This document shows positions 1 through 12,914 of a stretch of 64,000 nt of DNA, one piece after another. The translations under genes were made by a program, and so were the position numbers. The notes beneath the pieces are model-generated. The model saw only the letters and a program-made list of their open reading frames with translations, was not told the DNA's origin and did no database searches. The stretch comes from Ulva prolifera. Lineage: Eukaryota; Chlorophyta; Ulvophyceae; Ulvales; Ulvaceae. Location of the stretch: positions 6,655,810 through 6,719,809 of the forward strand of contig CM041197.1 of NCBI GenBank assembly GCA_023078555.1, in the 5' to 3' direction. Positions within the stretch are counted from its first letter, which is position 1; the number at the start of each line of letters is the position of its first letter.

Positions 1-3000
1 ATATGTAATGTATTGGCTCATCGAGAAAAGATTTTCCACACGTCTAAATTGAGTGCTTTACTACAACACTCTCTTCACATGACATAGGTGTGTGTGATTT
101 TTGCGCACGTCCATTGACGAGCAACCGGCTTCCTTGTCACCTAGTAGTTGAAAAGTTCACAGGCGCTGTATATGGATGCATTTACTCAGCGAGAAGAGAA
201 TTCGACACATTGGATCAGAGCACTACTCTAGAAACCACTTATCACAAGACATAGGTGTGTGTGACCTTTGCGCACGTCCGTTAAGAGCAATGTGCTTCCC
301 TGTCACCTTGAAGTCGAAAAGTTCACAGGTGCTGCATATGTAATGTATTGGCTCATCGAGAAAATATTTTCCACACGTCGAAGTTGAGTGCTTTACTACA
401 ACACACTCTAAACATGACATAGGTGTGTGTGACCTTTGCGCACGTCCGTTAAAGCGCAACCGGCTTCCCTGTCACCTTGAAGTTGAAAAGTTCACAGGTG
501 CTGAATATGTAATGTATTGGCTCATCGAGAAAATATTTTCCACACGTCGAAGTTGGGTGCTTTACTACAACACACTCTACACATGACATAGGTGTGTGTG
601 ACCTTTGCGCACGTCCGTTAAAGCGCAACCGGCTTCCCTGTCACCTAGTAGTTAAAAAGTTCACATGTGCTGAATATGTAATGTATTGGCTCATCGAGAA
701 AATATTTTCCACACGTCGAAGTTGAGTGCTTTACTACAACACACTCTACACATGACATAGGTGTGTGTGACATTTGCGCACGTCCGTTAAAGCGCAACCG
801 GCTTCCCTGTCACCTAAAAGTTGAAAAGTTCACAGGTGCTGAATATGTAATGTATTGGCTCATCGAGAAAAGATTTTCCACACGTCGAAGTTGAGTGCTT
901 TACTACAACACACTTAACACAAGCCATAGGTGTGTGTGACCTTTGCGCACGTCCATTGACGAGCAACCGGCTTCCCTGTCACCTAGTAGTTGAAAAGTTC
1001 ACAGGCGCTGTATATGGCATGCATTTACTCAGCGAGAAGAGAATTCGACACATTGGATCAGAGCACTACTCTAGAAAACACTTATCACAAGACATAGGTG
1101 TGTGTGACCTTTGCGCACGTCCGTTAAGAGCAACATGCTTCCCTGTCACCTTGAAGTCGAAAAGTTCACAGGTGCTGAATTTGTAATGTATTGGCTCATC
1201 GAGAAAAGATTTTCCACACGTAGAAGTTGAGTGCTTTACTACAACACTCTCTTCACATGACATAGGTGTGTGTGACCTTTGCGCACGTCCGTTAAAGCGC
1301 AACCGGCTTCCCTGTCACCTAGAAGTTGAAAAGTTCACAGGTGCTGAATATGTAATGTATTGGCTCATCGAGAAAAGATTTTCCACACGTCGAAGTTGAG
1401 TGCTTTACTACAACACACTCTACTCATGACATAGGTGTGTGTGACCTTTGCGCACGTACGGTAAAGCGCAACCGGCTTCCCTGTCACCTAAAAGTTAGAA
1501 AGTTCACAGGTGCTGAATATGTAATGTATTGGCTCATCGAGAAAAGATTTTCCACACGTCGAAGTTGAGTGCTTTACTACAACACACTTAACACAAGCCA
1601 TAGGTGTGTGTGACCTTTGCGCACGTCCATTGACGAGCAACCGGCTTCCCTGTCACCTAGTAGTTGAAAAGTTCACAGGCGCTGTATATGGCATGCATTT
1701 ACTCAGCGAGAAGAGAATTCGACACATTGGATCAGAGCACTACTCTAGAAACCACTTATCACAAGACATAGGTGTGTGTGACCTTTGCGCACGTCCGTTA
1801 AGAGCAACATGCTTCCCTGTCACCTTGAAGTCGAAAAGTTCACAGGTGCTGAATTTGTAATGTATTGGCTCATCGAGAAAAGATTTTCCACACGTAGAAG
1901 TTGAGTGCTTTACTACGACACTCTCTTCACATGACATAGGTGTGTGTGACCTTTGCGCACGTCCGTTAAAGCGCAACCGGCTTCCCTGTCACCTAGAAGT
2001 TGAAAAGTTCACAGGTGCTGAATATGTAATGTATTGGCTCATCGAGAAAAGATTTTCCACACGTCTAAGTTGAGTGCTTTACTACAACACTCTCTTCACA
2101 TGACATAGGTGTGTGTGATTTTTGCGCACGTCCATTGACGAGCAACCGGCTTCCCTGTCACCTAGTAGTTGAAAAGTTCACAGGCGCTGTATATGGATGC
2201 ATTTACTCAGCGAGAAGAGAATTCGACACATTGGATCAGAGCACTACTCTAGAAAACACTTATCACAAGACATAGGTGTGTGTGACCTTTGCGCACGTCC
2301 GTTAAGAGCAACATGCTTCCCTGTCACCTTGAAGTCGAAAAGTTCACAGGTGCTGAATTTGTAATGTATTGGCTCATCGAGAAAAGATTTTCCACACGTA
2401 GAAGTTGAGTGCTTTACTACAACACTCTCTTCACATGACATAGGTGTGTGTGACCTTTGCGCACGTCCGTTAAAGCGCAACCGGCTTCCCTGTCACCTAA
2501 AAGTTAAAAAGTTCACAGGTGCTGAATATGTAATGTATTGGCTCATCGAGAAAAGATTTTCCACACGTCGAAGTTGAGTGCTTTACTACAACACACTTAA
2601 CACAAGCCATAGGCGTGTGTGACCTTTGCGCACGTTCGTTGACGAGAAACCGGCTTCCCTGTCACCTAGTAGTTGAAAAGTTCACAGGCGCTGTATATGG
2701 CATGCATTTACTCAGCGAGAAGAGAATTCGACACATTGGATCAGAGCACTACTCTAGAAAACACTTATCACAAGACATAGGTGTGTGTGACCTTTGCGCA
2801 CGTCCGTTAAGAGCAACAAACTTCCCTGTCACCTTGAAGTTGAAAAGTTCACCGGTGATGAATATGTAAGGTATTGGCTCACCGAGAAAAGATTTTCCAC
2901 ACGTCGAAGTTGAGTGCTTTACTACAACACACTCTACACATGACATAGGTGTGTGTGACCTTTGCGCACGTCCGTTAAAGCGCAACCGGCTTCCCTGTCA

Positions 3001-6000
3001 CCTAAAAGTTAAAAAGTTCACAGGTGGTGAATATGTAATGTATTGGCTCATCGAGAAAAGATTTTCCACACGTCGACGTTGAGTGCTTTACTACAACACA
3101 CTCTACACATGACATAGGTGTGTGTGACCTTTGCGCACGTCCGTTAAAGCGCAACCGGCTTCCCTGTCACCTAAAAGTTAAAAAGTTCACAGGTGGTGAA
3201 TATGTAATGTATTGGCTCATCGAGAAAAGATTTTCCACACGTCGACGTTGAGTGCTTTACTACAACACACTCTACTCATGACATAGGTGTGTGTGACCTT
3301 TGCGCACGTACGGTAAAGCGCAACCGGCTTCCCTGTCACCTAAAAGTTAAAAAGTTCACAGGTGCTGAATATGTAATGTATTGGCTCATCGAGAAAAGAT
3401 TTTCCACACGTCGAAGTTGAGTGCTTTACTACAACACACTCTACACATGACATAGGTGTGTGTGACCTTTGCGCACGTCCGTTAAAGCGCAACCGGCTTC
3501 CCTGTCACCTAGTAGTTGAAAAGTTCACAGGTGCTGAATATGTAATGTATTGGCTCATCGAGAAAAGATTTTCCACACGGCTAAGTTGAGTGCTTTACTA
3601 CAACACTCTCTTCACATGACATAGGTGTGTGTGATTTTTGCGCACGTCCATTAAAGCGCAACCGGCTTCCCTGTCACCTAGTAGTTAAAAAGTTCACATG
3701 TGCTGAATATGTAATGTATTGGCTCATCGAGAAAATATTTTCCACACGTCGAAGTTGAGTGCTTTACTACAACACACTCTACACATGACATAGGTGTGTG
3801 TGACATTTGCGCACGTCCGTTAAAGCGCAACCGGCTTCCCTGTCACCTAAAAGTTGAAAAGTTCACAGGTGCTGAATATGTAATGTATTGGCTCATCGAG
3901 AAAAGATTTTCCACACGTCGAAGTTGAGTGCTTTACTACAACACACTTAACACAAGCCATAGGTGTGTGTGACCTTTGCGCACGTCCATTGACGAGCAAC
4001 CGGCTTCCCTGTCACCTAGTAGTTGAAAAGTTCACAGGCGCTGTATATGGCATGCATTTACTCAGCGAGAAGAGAATTCGACACATTGGATCAGAGCACT
4101 TCTCTAGAAAACACTTATCACAAGACATAGGTGTGTGTGACCTTTGCGCACGTTCGTTAAGAGCAACATGCTTCCCTGTCACCTTGAAGTCGAAAAGTTC
4201 ACAGGTGATGAATATGTAATGTATTGGCTCATCAAGAAAGGTTTTTCCACACGTTGAAGTTGATTGCTTTACAACAACACACGCTACACATGACATAGGT
4301 GTGTGGGACCTTTGCGCACGTCCGTTAAAGCGCAACCGGCTTCCCTGTCACCTAAAAGTTGAAAAGTTCACAGGTGCTGAACATGTAATGTATTGGCTCA
4401 TCGAGAAAAGATTTTCCACACGTCGAAGTTGAGTGCTTTACTACAACACACTTAACACAAGCCATAGGCGTGTGTGACCTTTGCGCACGTCCGTTGACGA
4501 GCAACCGGCTTCCCTGTCACCTAGTAGTTGAAAAGTTCACAGGCGCTGTATATGGCATGCATTTACTCAGCGAGAAGAGAATTCGACACATTGGATCAGA
4601 GCACTACTCTAGAAAACACTTATCACAAGACATAGGTGTGTGTGACCTTTGCGCACGTCCGTTAAGAGCAACAAACTTCCCTGTCACCTTGAAGTTGAAA
4701 AGTTCACAGGTGATGAATATGTAATGTATTGGCTCACCGAGAAAAGATTTTCCACACGTCGAAGTTGAGTGCTTTACTACAACACACTCTACACATGACA
4801 TAGGTGTGTGTGACCTTTGCGCACGTCCGTTAAAGCGCAACCGGCTTCCCTCTCACCTAAAAGTTGAAAAGTTCACAGGTGCTGAATATGTAATGTATTG
4901 GCTCATCGAGAAAATATTTTCCACACGTCGAAGTTGAGTGCTTTACTACAACACACTCTACACATGACATAGGTGTGTGTGACCTTTGCGCACGTCCGTT
5001 AAAGCGCAACCGGCTTCCCTGTCACCTAAAAGTTAAAAAGTTCACAGGTGGTGAATATGTAATGTATTGGCTCATCGAGAAAAGATTTTCCACACGTCGA
5101 CGTTGAGTGCTTTACTACAACGCTCTCTTCACATGACATACGTGTGTGTGACCTTTGCGCACGTCCGTTAAAGCGCAACCGGCTTCCCTGTCACCTAAAA
5201 GTTGAAAAGTTCACAGGTGCTGAATATGTAATGTATTGGCTCATCGAGAAAATATTTTCCACACGTCGAAGTTGGGTGCTTTACTACAACACACTCTACA
5301 CATGACATAGGTGTGTGTGACCTTTGCGCACGTCCGTTGAAGCGCAACCGGCTTCCCTGTCACCTAAAAGTTGAAAAGTTCACAGGTGCTGAATATGTCA
5401 TGTATTGGCTCATCGAGAAAATATTTTCCACACGTCGAAGTTGAGTGCTTTACTACAACGCTCTCTTCACATGACATAGGTGTGTGTGACCTTTGCGCAC
5501 GTCCGTTAAAGCGCAACCGGCTTCCCTGTCACCTAGAAGTTGAAAAGTTCACAGGTGCTGAATATGTAATGTATTGGCTCATCGAGAAAAGATTTTCCAC
5601 ACGTCGAAGTTGAGTGCTTTACTACAACACACTCTTCACATGACATATGTGTGTGTGACCTTTGCGCACGTCCGTTAAAGCGCAACCGGCTTCCCTGTCA
5701 CCTAAAAGTTGAAAAGTTCACAGGTGCTGAATATGTAATGTATTGGCTCATCGAGAAAAGATTTTCCACACGTCGAAGTTGAGTGCTTTACTACAACACA
5801 CTCTACACATAACATAGGTGTGTGTGACCTTTGCGCACGTCCGTTAAGAGCAACATGCTTCCCTGTCACCTTGAAGTCGAAAAGTTCACAGGTGCTGAAT
5901 ATGTAATGTATTGGCTCATCGAGAAAAGTTTTTCCATACGTCGAAGTTGAGTGCTTTACTACAACACACTCTACACATGACATAGGTGTGTGTGACATTT

Positions 6001-9000
6001 GCGCACGTCCGTTAAAGCGCAACCGGCTTCCCTGTCACCTAAAAGTTGAAAAGTTCACAGGTGCTGAATATGTAATGTATTGGCTCATCAAGAAAAGATT
6101 TTCCACACGTCGAAGTTGAGTGCTTTACTACAACACACTTAACACAAGCCATAGGCGTGTGTGACCTTTGCGCACGTCCGTTGACGAGCAACCGGCTTCC
6201 CTGTCACCTAGTAGTTGAAAAGTTCACAGGCGCTGTATATGGCATGCATTTACTTAGCGAGAAGAGAATTCGACACATTGGATCAGAGCACTACTCTAGA
6301 AAACACTTATCACAAGACATAGGTGTGTGTGACCTTTGCGCACGTCCGTTAAGAGCAACATGCTTCCCTGTCACCTTGAAGTCGAAAAGTTCACAGGTGA
6401 TGAATATGTAATGTATTGGCTCGTCTAGAAAGGTTTTTCCACACGTCGAAGTTGAGTGCTTTACTACAACACACTCTACACATGACATAGGTGTGTGTGA
6501 CATTTGCGCACGTCCGTTAAAGCGCAACCGGCTTCCCTGTCACCTAAAAGTTGAAAAGTTCACAGGTGCTGAATATGTAATGTATTGGCTCATCGAGAAA
6601 AGATTTTCCACACGTCGAAGTTGAGTGCTTTACTACAACACACTCTACACATAACATAGGTGTGTGTGACCTTTGCGCACGTCCGTTAAGAGCAACATGC
6701 TTCCCTGTCACCTTGAAGTCGAAAAGTTCACAGGTGCTGAATATGTAATGTATTGGCTCATCGAGAAAAGTTTTTCCACACGTCGAAGTTGAGTGCTTTA
6801 CTACAACACACTCTACACATGACATAGGTGTGTGTGACATTTGCGCACGTCCGTTAAAGCGCAACCGGCTTCCCTGTCACCTAAAAGTTGAAAAGTTCAC
6901 AGGTGCTGAATATGTAATGTATTGGCTCATCGAGAAAAGATTTTCCACACGTCGAAGTTGAGTGCTTTACTACAACACACTTAACACAAGCCATAGGCGT
7001 GTGTGACCTTTGCGCACGTCCGTTGACGAGCAACCGGCTTCCCTGTCACCTTGAAGTCGAAAAGTTCACAGGTGATGAATATGTAATGTATTGGCTCATC
7101 TAGAAAGGTTTTTCCACACGTTGAAGTTGATTGCTTTACTACAACACACGCTACACATGACATAGGTGTGTGGGACCTTTGCGCACGTCCGTTAAAGCGC
7201 AACCGGCTTCCCTGTCACCTAAAAGTTGAAAAGTGCACAGGTGCTGAATATGTAATGTATTGGCTCATCGAGAAAAGATTTTCCACACGTCGAAGTTGAG
7301 TGCTTTACTACAACACACTTAACACAAGCCATAGGTGTGTGTGACCTTTGCGCACGTCCATTGACGAGCAACCGGCTTCCCTGTCACCTAGTAGTTGAAA
7401 AGTTCACAGGCGTTGTATATGGCATGCATTTACTCAGCGAGAAGAGAATTCGACACATTGGATCAGAGCACTTCTCTAGAAAACACTTATCACAAGACAT
7501 AGGTGTGTGTGACCTTTGCGCACGTCCGTTAAGAGCAACAAACTTCCCTGTCACCTTGAAGTTGAAAAGTTCACAGGTGATGAATATGTAATGTATTGGC
7601 TCACCGAGAAAAGATTTTCCACACGTCGAAGTTGAGTGCTTTACTACAACACACTCTACACATGACATAGGTGTGTGTGACCTTTGCGCACGTCCGTTAA
7701 AGCGCAACCGGCTTCCCTGTCACCTAAAAGTTGAAAAGTTCACAGGTGCTGAATATGTAATGTATTGGCTCATCGAGAAAATATTTTCCACACGTCGAAG
7801 TTGAGTGCTTTACTACAACACACTCTACACATGACATAGGTGTGTGTGACCTTTGCGCACGTCCGTTAAAGCGCAACCGGCTTCCCTGTCACCTAAAAGT
7901 TAAAAAGTTCACAGGTGGTGAATATGTAATGTATTGGCTCATCGAGAAAAGATTTTCCACACGTCGAAGTTGGGTGCTTTACTACAACACACTCTACACA
8001 TGACATAGGTGTGTGTGACCTTTGCGCACGTCCGTTGAAGCGCAACCGGCTTCCCTGTCACCTAAAAGTTGAAAAGTTCACAGGTGCTGAATATGTCATG
8101 TATTGGCTCATCGAGAAAATATTTTCCACACGTTGAAGTTGAGTGCTTTACTACAACGCTCTCTTCACATGACATAGGTGTGTGTGACCTTTGCGCACGT
8201 CCGTTAAAGCGCAACCGGCTTCCCTGTCACCTAGAAGTTGAAAAGTTCACAGGTGCTGAATATGTAATGTATTGGCTCATCGAGAAAAGATTTTCCACAC
8301 GTCGAAGTTGAGTGCTTTACTACAACACACTCTACACATGACATAGGTGTGTGTGACCTTTGCGCACGTCCGTTAAAGCGCAACCGGCTTCCCTGTCACC
8401 TAAAAGTTGAAAAGTTCACAGGTGCTGAATATGTAATGTATTGGCTCATCGAGAAAAGATTTTCCACACGTCGAAGTTGAGTGCTTTACTACAACACACT
8501 CTACACATAACATAGGTGTGTGTGACCTTTGCGCACGTCCGTTAAGAGCAACATGCTTCCCTGTCACCTTGAAGTCGAAAAGTTCACAGGTGCTGAATAT
8601 GTAATGTATTGGCTCATCGAGAAAAGATTTTCCACACGTCGAAGTTGAGTGCTTTACTACAACACACTCTACACATGACATAGGTGTGTGTGACCTTTGC
8701 GCACGTCCGTTAAAGCGCAACCGGCTTCCCTGTCACCTAAAAGTCGAAAAGTTCACAGGTGCTAAATATGTAATGTATTGGCTCATCGAGAAAAGTTTTT
8801 CCACACGTCGAAGTTGAGTGCTTTACTACAACACACTCTACACATGACATAGGTGTGTGTGACATTTGCGCACGTCCGTTAAAGCGCAACCGGCTTCCCT
8901 GTCACCTAAAAGTTGAAAAGTTCACAGGTGCTGAATATGTAATGTATTGGCTCATCAAGAAAAGATTTTCCACACGTCGAAGTTGAGTGCTTTACTACAA

Positions 9001-10350
9001 CACACTCTACACATGACATAGGTGTGTGTGACCTTTGCGCACGTCTGTTAAAGCGCAACCGGCTTCCCTGTCACCTAAAAGTTAAAAAGTTCACAGGTGC
9101 TGAATATGTAATGTATTGGCCCATCGAGAAAAGATTTTCCACACGTCGACGTTGAGTGCTTTACTACAACGCTCTCTTCACATGACATAGGTGTGTGTGA
9201 CCTTTGCGCACGTCCGTTAAAGCGCAACCGGCTTCCCTGTCACCTAGAAGTTGAAAAGTTCACAGGTGCTGAATATGTAATGTATTGGCTCATCGAGAAA
9301 AGATTTTCCACACGTCGAAGTTGAGTGCTTTACTACAACACACTCTACACATAACATAGGTGTGTGTGACCTTTGCGCACGTACGTTAAGAGCAACATGC
9401 TTCCCTGTCACCTTGAAGTCGAAAAGTTCACAGGTGCTGAATATGTAATGTATTGGCTCATCGAGAAAAGTTTTTCCACACGTCGAAGTTGAGTGCTTTA
9501 CTACAACACACTCTTCACATGACATAGGTGTGTGTGACCTTTGCGCACGTCCGTTAAAGCGCAACCGGCTTCCCTGTCACCTAGAAGTTGAAAAGTTCAC
9601 AGGTGCTGAATATGTAATGTATTGGCTCATCGAGAAAAGGTTTTCCACACGTCGAGGTTGAGTGCTTTACTACAACGTTCTCTTCACATGACATAGGTGT
9701 GTGTGACCTTTGCGCTCGTCCGTTAAAGCGCAACCGGCTTCCCTGTCACCTAGAAGTTGAAAAGTTCACAGGTGCTGAATATGTAATGTATTGGCTCATC
9801 GAGAAAAGATTTTCCACACGTCGAAGTTGAGTGCTTTACTACAACACACTCTACACATGACATAGGTGTGTGTGACCTTTGCGCACGTCCGTTAAAGCGC
9901 AACCGGCTTCCCTGTCACCTAAAAGTTGAAAAGTTCACAGGTGCTGAATATGTAATGTATTGGCTCATCGAGAAAAGATTTTCCACACGTCGAAGTTGAG
10001 TGCTTTACTACAACACACTCTACACATAACATAGGTGTGTGTGACCTTTGCGCACGTCCGTTAAGAGCAACATGCTTCCCTGTCACCTTGAAGTCGAAAA
10101 GTTCACAGGTGCTGAATATGTAATGTATTGGCTCATCGAGAAAAGTTTTTCCACACGTCGAAGTTGAGTGCTTTACTACAACACACTCTACACATGACAT
10201 AGGTGTGTGTGACATTTGCGCACGTCCGTTAAAGCGCAACCGGCTTCCCTGTCACCTAAAAGTTGAAAAGTTCACAGGTGCTGAATATGTAATGTATTGG
10301 CTCATCGAGAAAAGATTTTCCACACGTCGAAGTTGAGTGCTTTACTACAA
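1..10350 (+). repeat. Left satellite domain, heterogeneous, type A rich
   Basis: This domain is mostly 169-bp type A monomers with scattered B-C dimers (for example from about 932, 1606, 2615, 3965, 4470, 6157 and 7337). It shows more single-base variety between units than the rest of the array. Local duplications are visible: a 674-bp four-monomer step (932 to 1606), and a block near position 1 repeated about 2021 bp later. The latter pair shares GTGATTTTTGCG (about 95 and 2116) and a 1-base deletion giving TATATGGATGC (about 170 and 2191). The hybrid B/A monomer typical of the next domain is absent. The right border is approximate, because it is defined by where that hybrid and the associated C variants become regular. 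Confidence 0.7.
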
Positions 10351-12914
10351 CACACTTAACACAAGCCATAGGCGTGTGTGACCTTTGCGCACGTCCGTTG
10401 ACGAGCAACCGGCTTCCCTGTCACCTTGAAGTCGAAAAGTTCACAGGTGATGAATATGTAATGTATTGGCTCATCTAGAAAGGTTTTTCCACACGTTGAA
10501 GTTGATTGCTTTACTACAACACACGCTACACATGACATAGGTGTGTGGGACCTTTGCGCACGTCCGTTAAAGCGCAACCGGCTTCCCTGTCACCTAAAAG
10601 TTGAAAAGTGCACAGGTGCTGAACATGTAATGTATTGGCTCATCGAAAAAAGATTTTCCACACGTCGAAGTTGAGTGCTTTACTACAACACACTTAACAC
10701 AAGCCATAGGCGTGTGTGACCTTTGCGCACGTCCGTTGACGAGCAACCGGCTTCCCTGTCACCTAGTAGTTGAAAAGTTCACAGGCGCTGTATATGGCAT
10801 GCATTTACTCAGCGAGAAAAGATTTTCCACACGTAAAAGTTGAGTGCTTTATTACAACACACTTAACACAAGCCATAGGTGTGTGTGACCTTTGCGCACG
10901 TCCATTGACGAGCAACCGGCTTCCCTGTCACCTAGTAGTTGAAAAGTTCACAGGCGCTGTAGATGGCATGCATTTACTCAGCGAGAAGAGAATTCGACAC
11001 ATTGGATCAGAGCACTTCTCTAGAAAACACTTATCACAAGACATAGGTGTGTGTGACCTTTGCGCACGTTCGTTAAGAGCAACATGCTTCCCTGTCACCT
11101 TGAAGTCGAAAAGTTCACAGGTGATGAATATGTAATGTATTGGCTCATCTAGAAAGGTTTTTCCACACGTTGAAGTTGATTGCTTTACTACAACACACGC
11201 TACACATGACATAGGTGTGTGGGACCTTTGCGCACGTCCGTTAAAGCGCAACCGGCTTCCCTGTCACCTAAAAGTTGAAAAGTTCACAGGTGCTGAATAT
11301 GTAATGTATTGGCTCATCGAGAAAAGATTTTCCACACGTCGAAGTTGAGTGCTTTACTACAACACACTCTACACATAACATAGGTGTGTGTGACCTTTGC
11401 GCACGTCCGTTAAGAGCAACATGCTTCCCTGTCACCTTGAAGTCGAAAAGTTCACAGGTGCTGAATATGTAATGTATTGGCTCATCGAGAAAAGTTTTTC
11501 CACACGTCGAAGTTGAGTGCTTTACTACAACACACTCTACACATGACATAGGTGTGTGTGACATTTGCGCACGTCCGTTAAAGCGCAACCGGCTTCCCTG
11601 TCACCTAAAAGTTGAAAAGTTCACAGGTGCTGAATATGTAATGTATTGGCTCATCGAGAAAAGATTTTCCACACGTCGAAGTTGAGTGCTTTACTACAAC
11701 ACACTTAACACAAGCCATAGGCGTGTGTGACCTTTGCGCACGTCCGTTGACGAGCAACCGGCTTCCCTGTCACCTTGAAGTCGAAAAGTTCACAGGTGAT
11801 GAATATGTAATGTATTGGCTCATCTAGAAAGGTTTTTCCACACGTTGAAGTTGATTGCTTTACTACAACACACGCTACACATGACATAGGTGTGTGGGAC
11901 CTTTGCGCACGTCCGTTAAAGCGCAACCGGCTTCCCTGTCACCTAAAAGTTGAAAAGTGCACAGGTGCTGAACATGTAATGTATTGGCTCATCGAAAAAA
12001 GATTTTCCACACGTCGAAGTTGAGTGCTTTACTACAACACACTTAACACAAGCCATAGGCGTGTGTGACCTTTGCGCACGTCCGTTGACGAGCAACCGGC
12101 TTCCCTGTCACCTTGAAGTCGAAAAGTTCACAGGTGATGAATATGTAATGTATTGGCTCATCTAGAAAGGTTTTTCCACACGTTGAAGTTGATTGCTTTA
12201 CTACAACACACGCTACACATGACATAGGTGTGTGGGACCTTTGCGCACGTCCGTTAAAGCGCAACCGGCTTCCCTGTCACCTAAAAGTTGAAAAGTTCAC
12301 AGGTGCTGAATATGTAATGTATTGGCTCATCGAGAAAAGATTTTCCACACGTCGAAGTTGAGTGCTTTACTACAACACACTCTACACATAACATAGGTGT
12401 GTATGACCTTTGCGCACGTCCGTTAAGAGCAACATGCTTCCCTGTCACCTTGAAGTCGAAAAGTTCACAGGTGCTGAATATGTAATGTATTGGCTCATCG
12501 AGAAAAGTTTTTCCACACGTCGAAGTTGAGTGCTTTACTACAACACACTCTACACATGACATAGGTGTGTGTGACATTTGCGCACGTCCGTTAAAGCGCA
12601 ACCGGCTTCCCTGTCACCTAAAAGTTGAAAAGTTCACAGGTGCTGAATATGTAATGTATTGGCTCATCGAGAAAAGATTTTCCACACTTCGAAGTTGAGT
12701 GCTTTACTACAACACACTTAACACAAGCCATAGGCGTGTGTGACCTTTGCGCACGTCCGTTGACGAGCAACCGGCTTCCCTGTCACCTTGAAGTCGAAAA
12801 GTTCACAGGTGATGAATATGTAATGTATTGGCTCATCTAGAAAGGTTTTTCCACACGTTGAAGTTGATTGCTTTACTACAACACACGCTACACATGACAT
12901 AGGTGTGTGGGACC

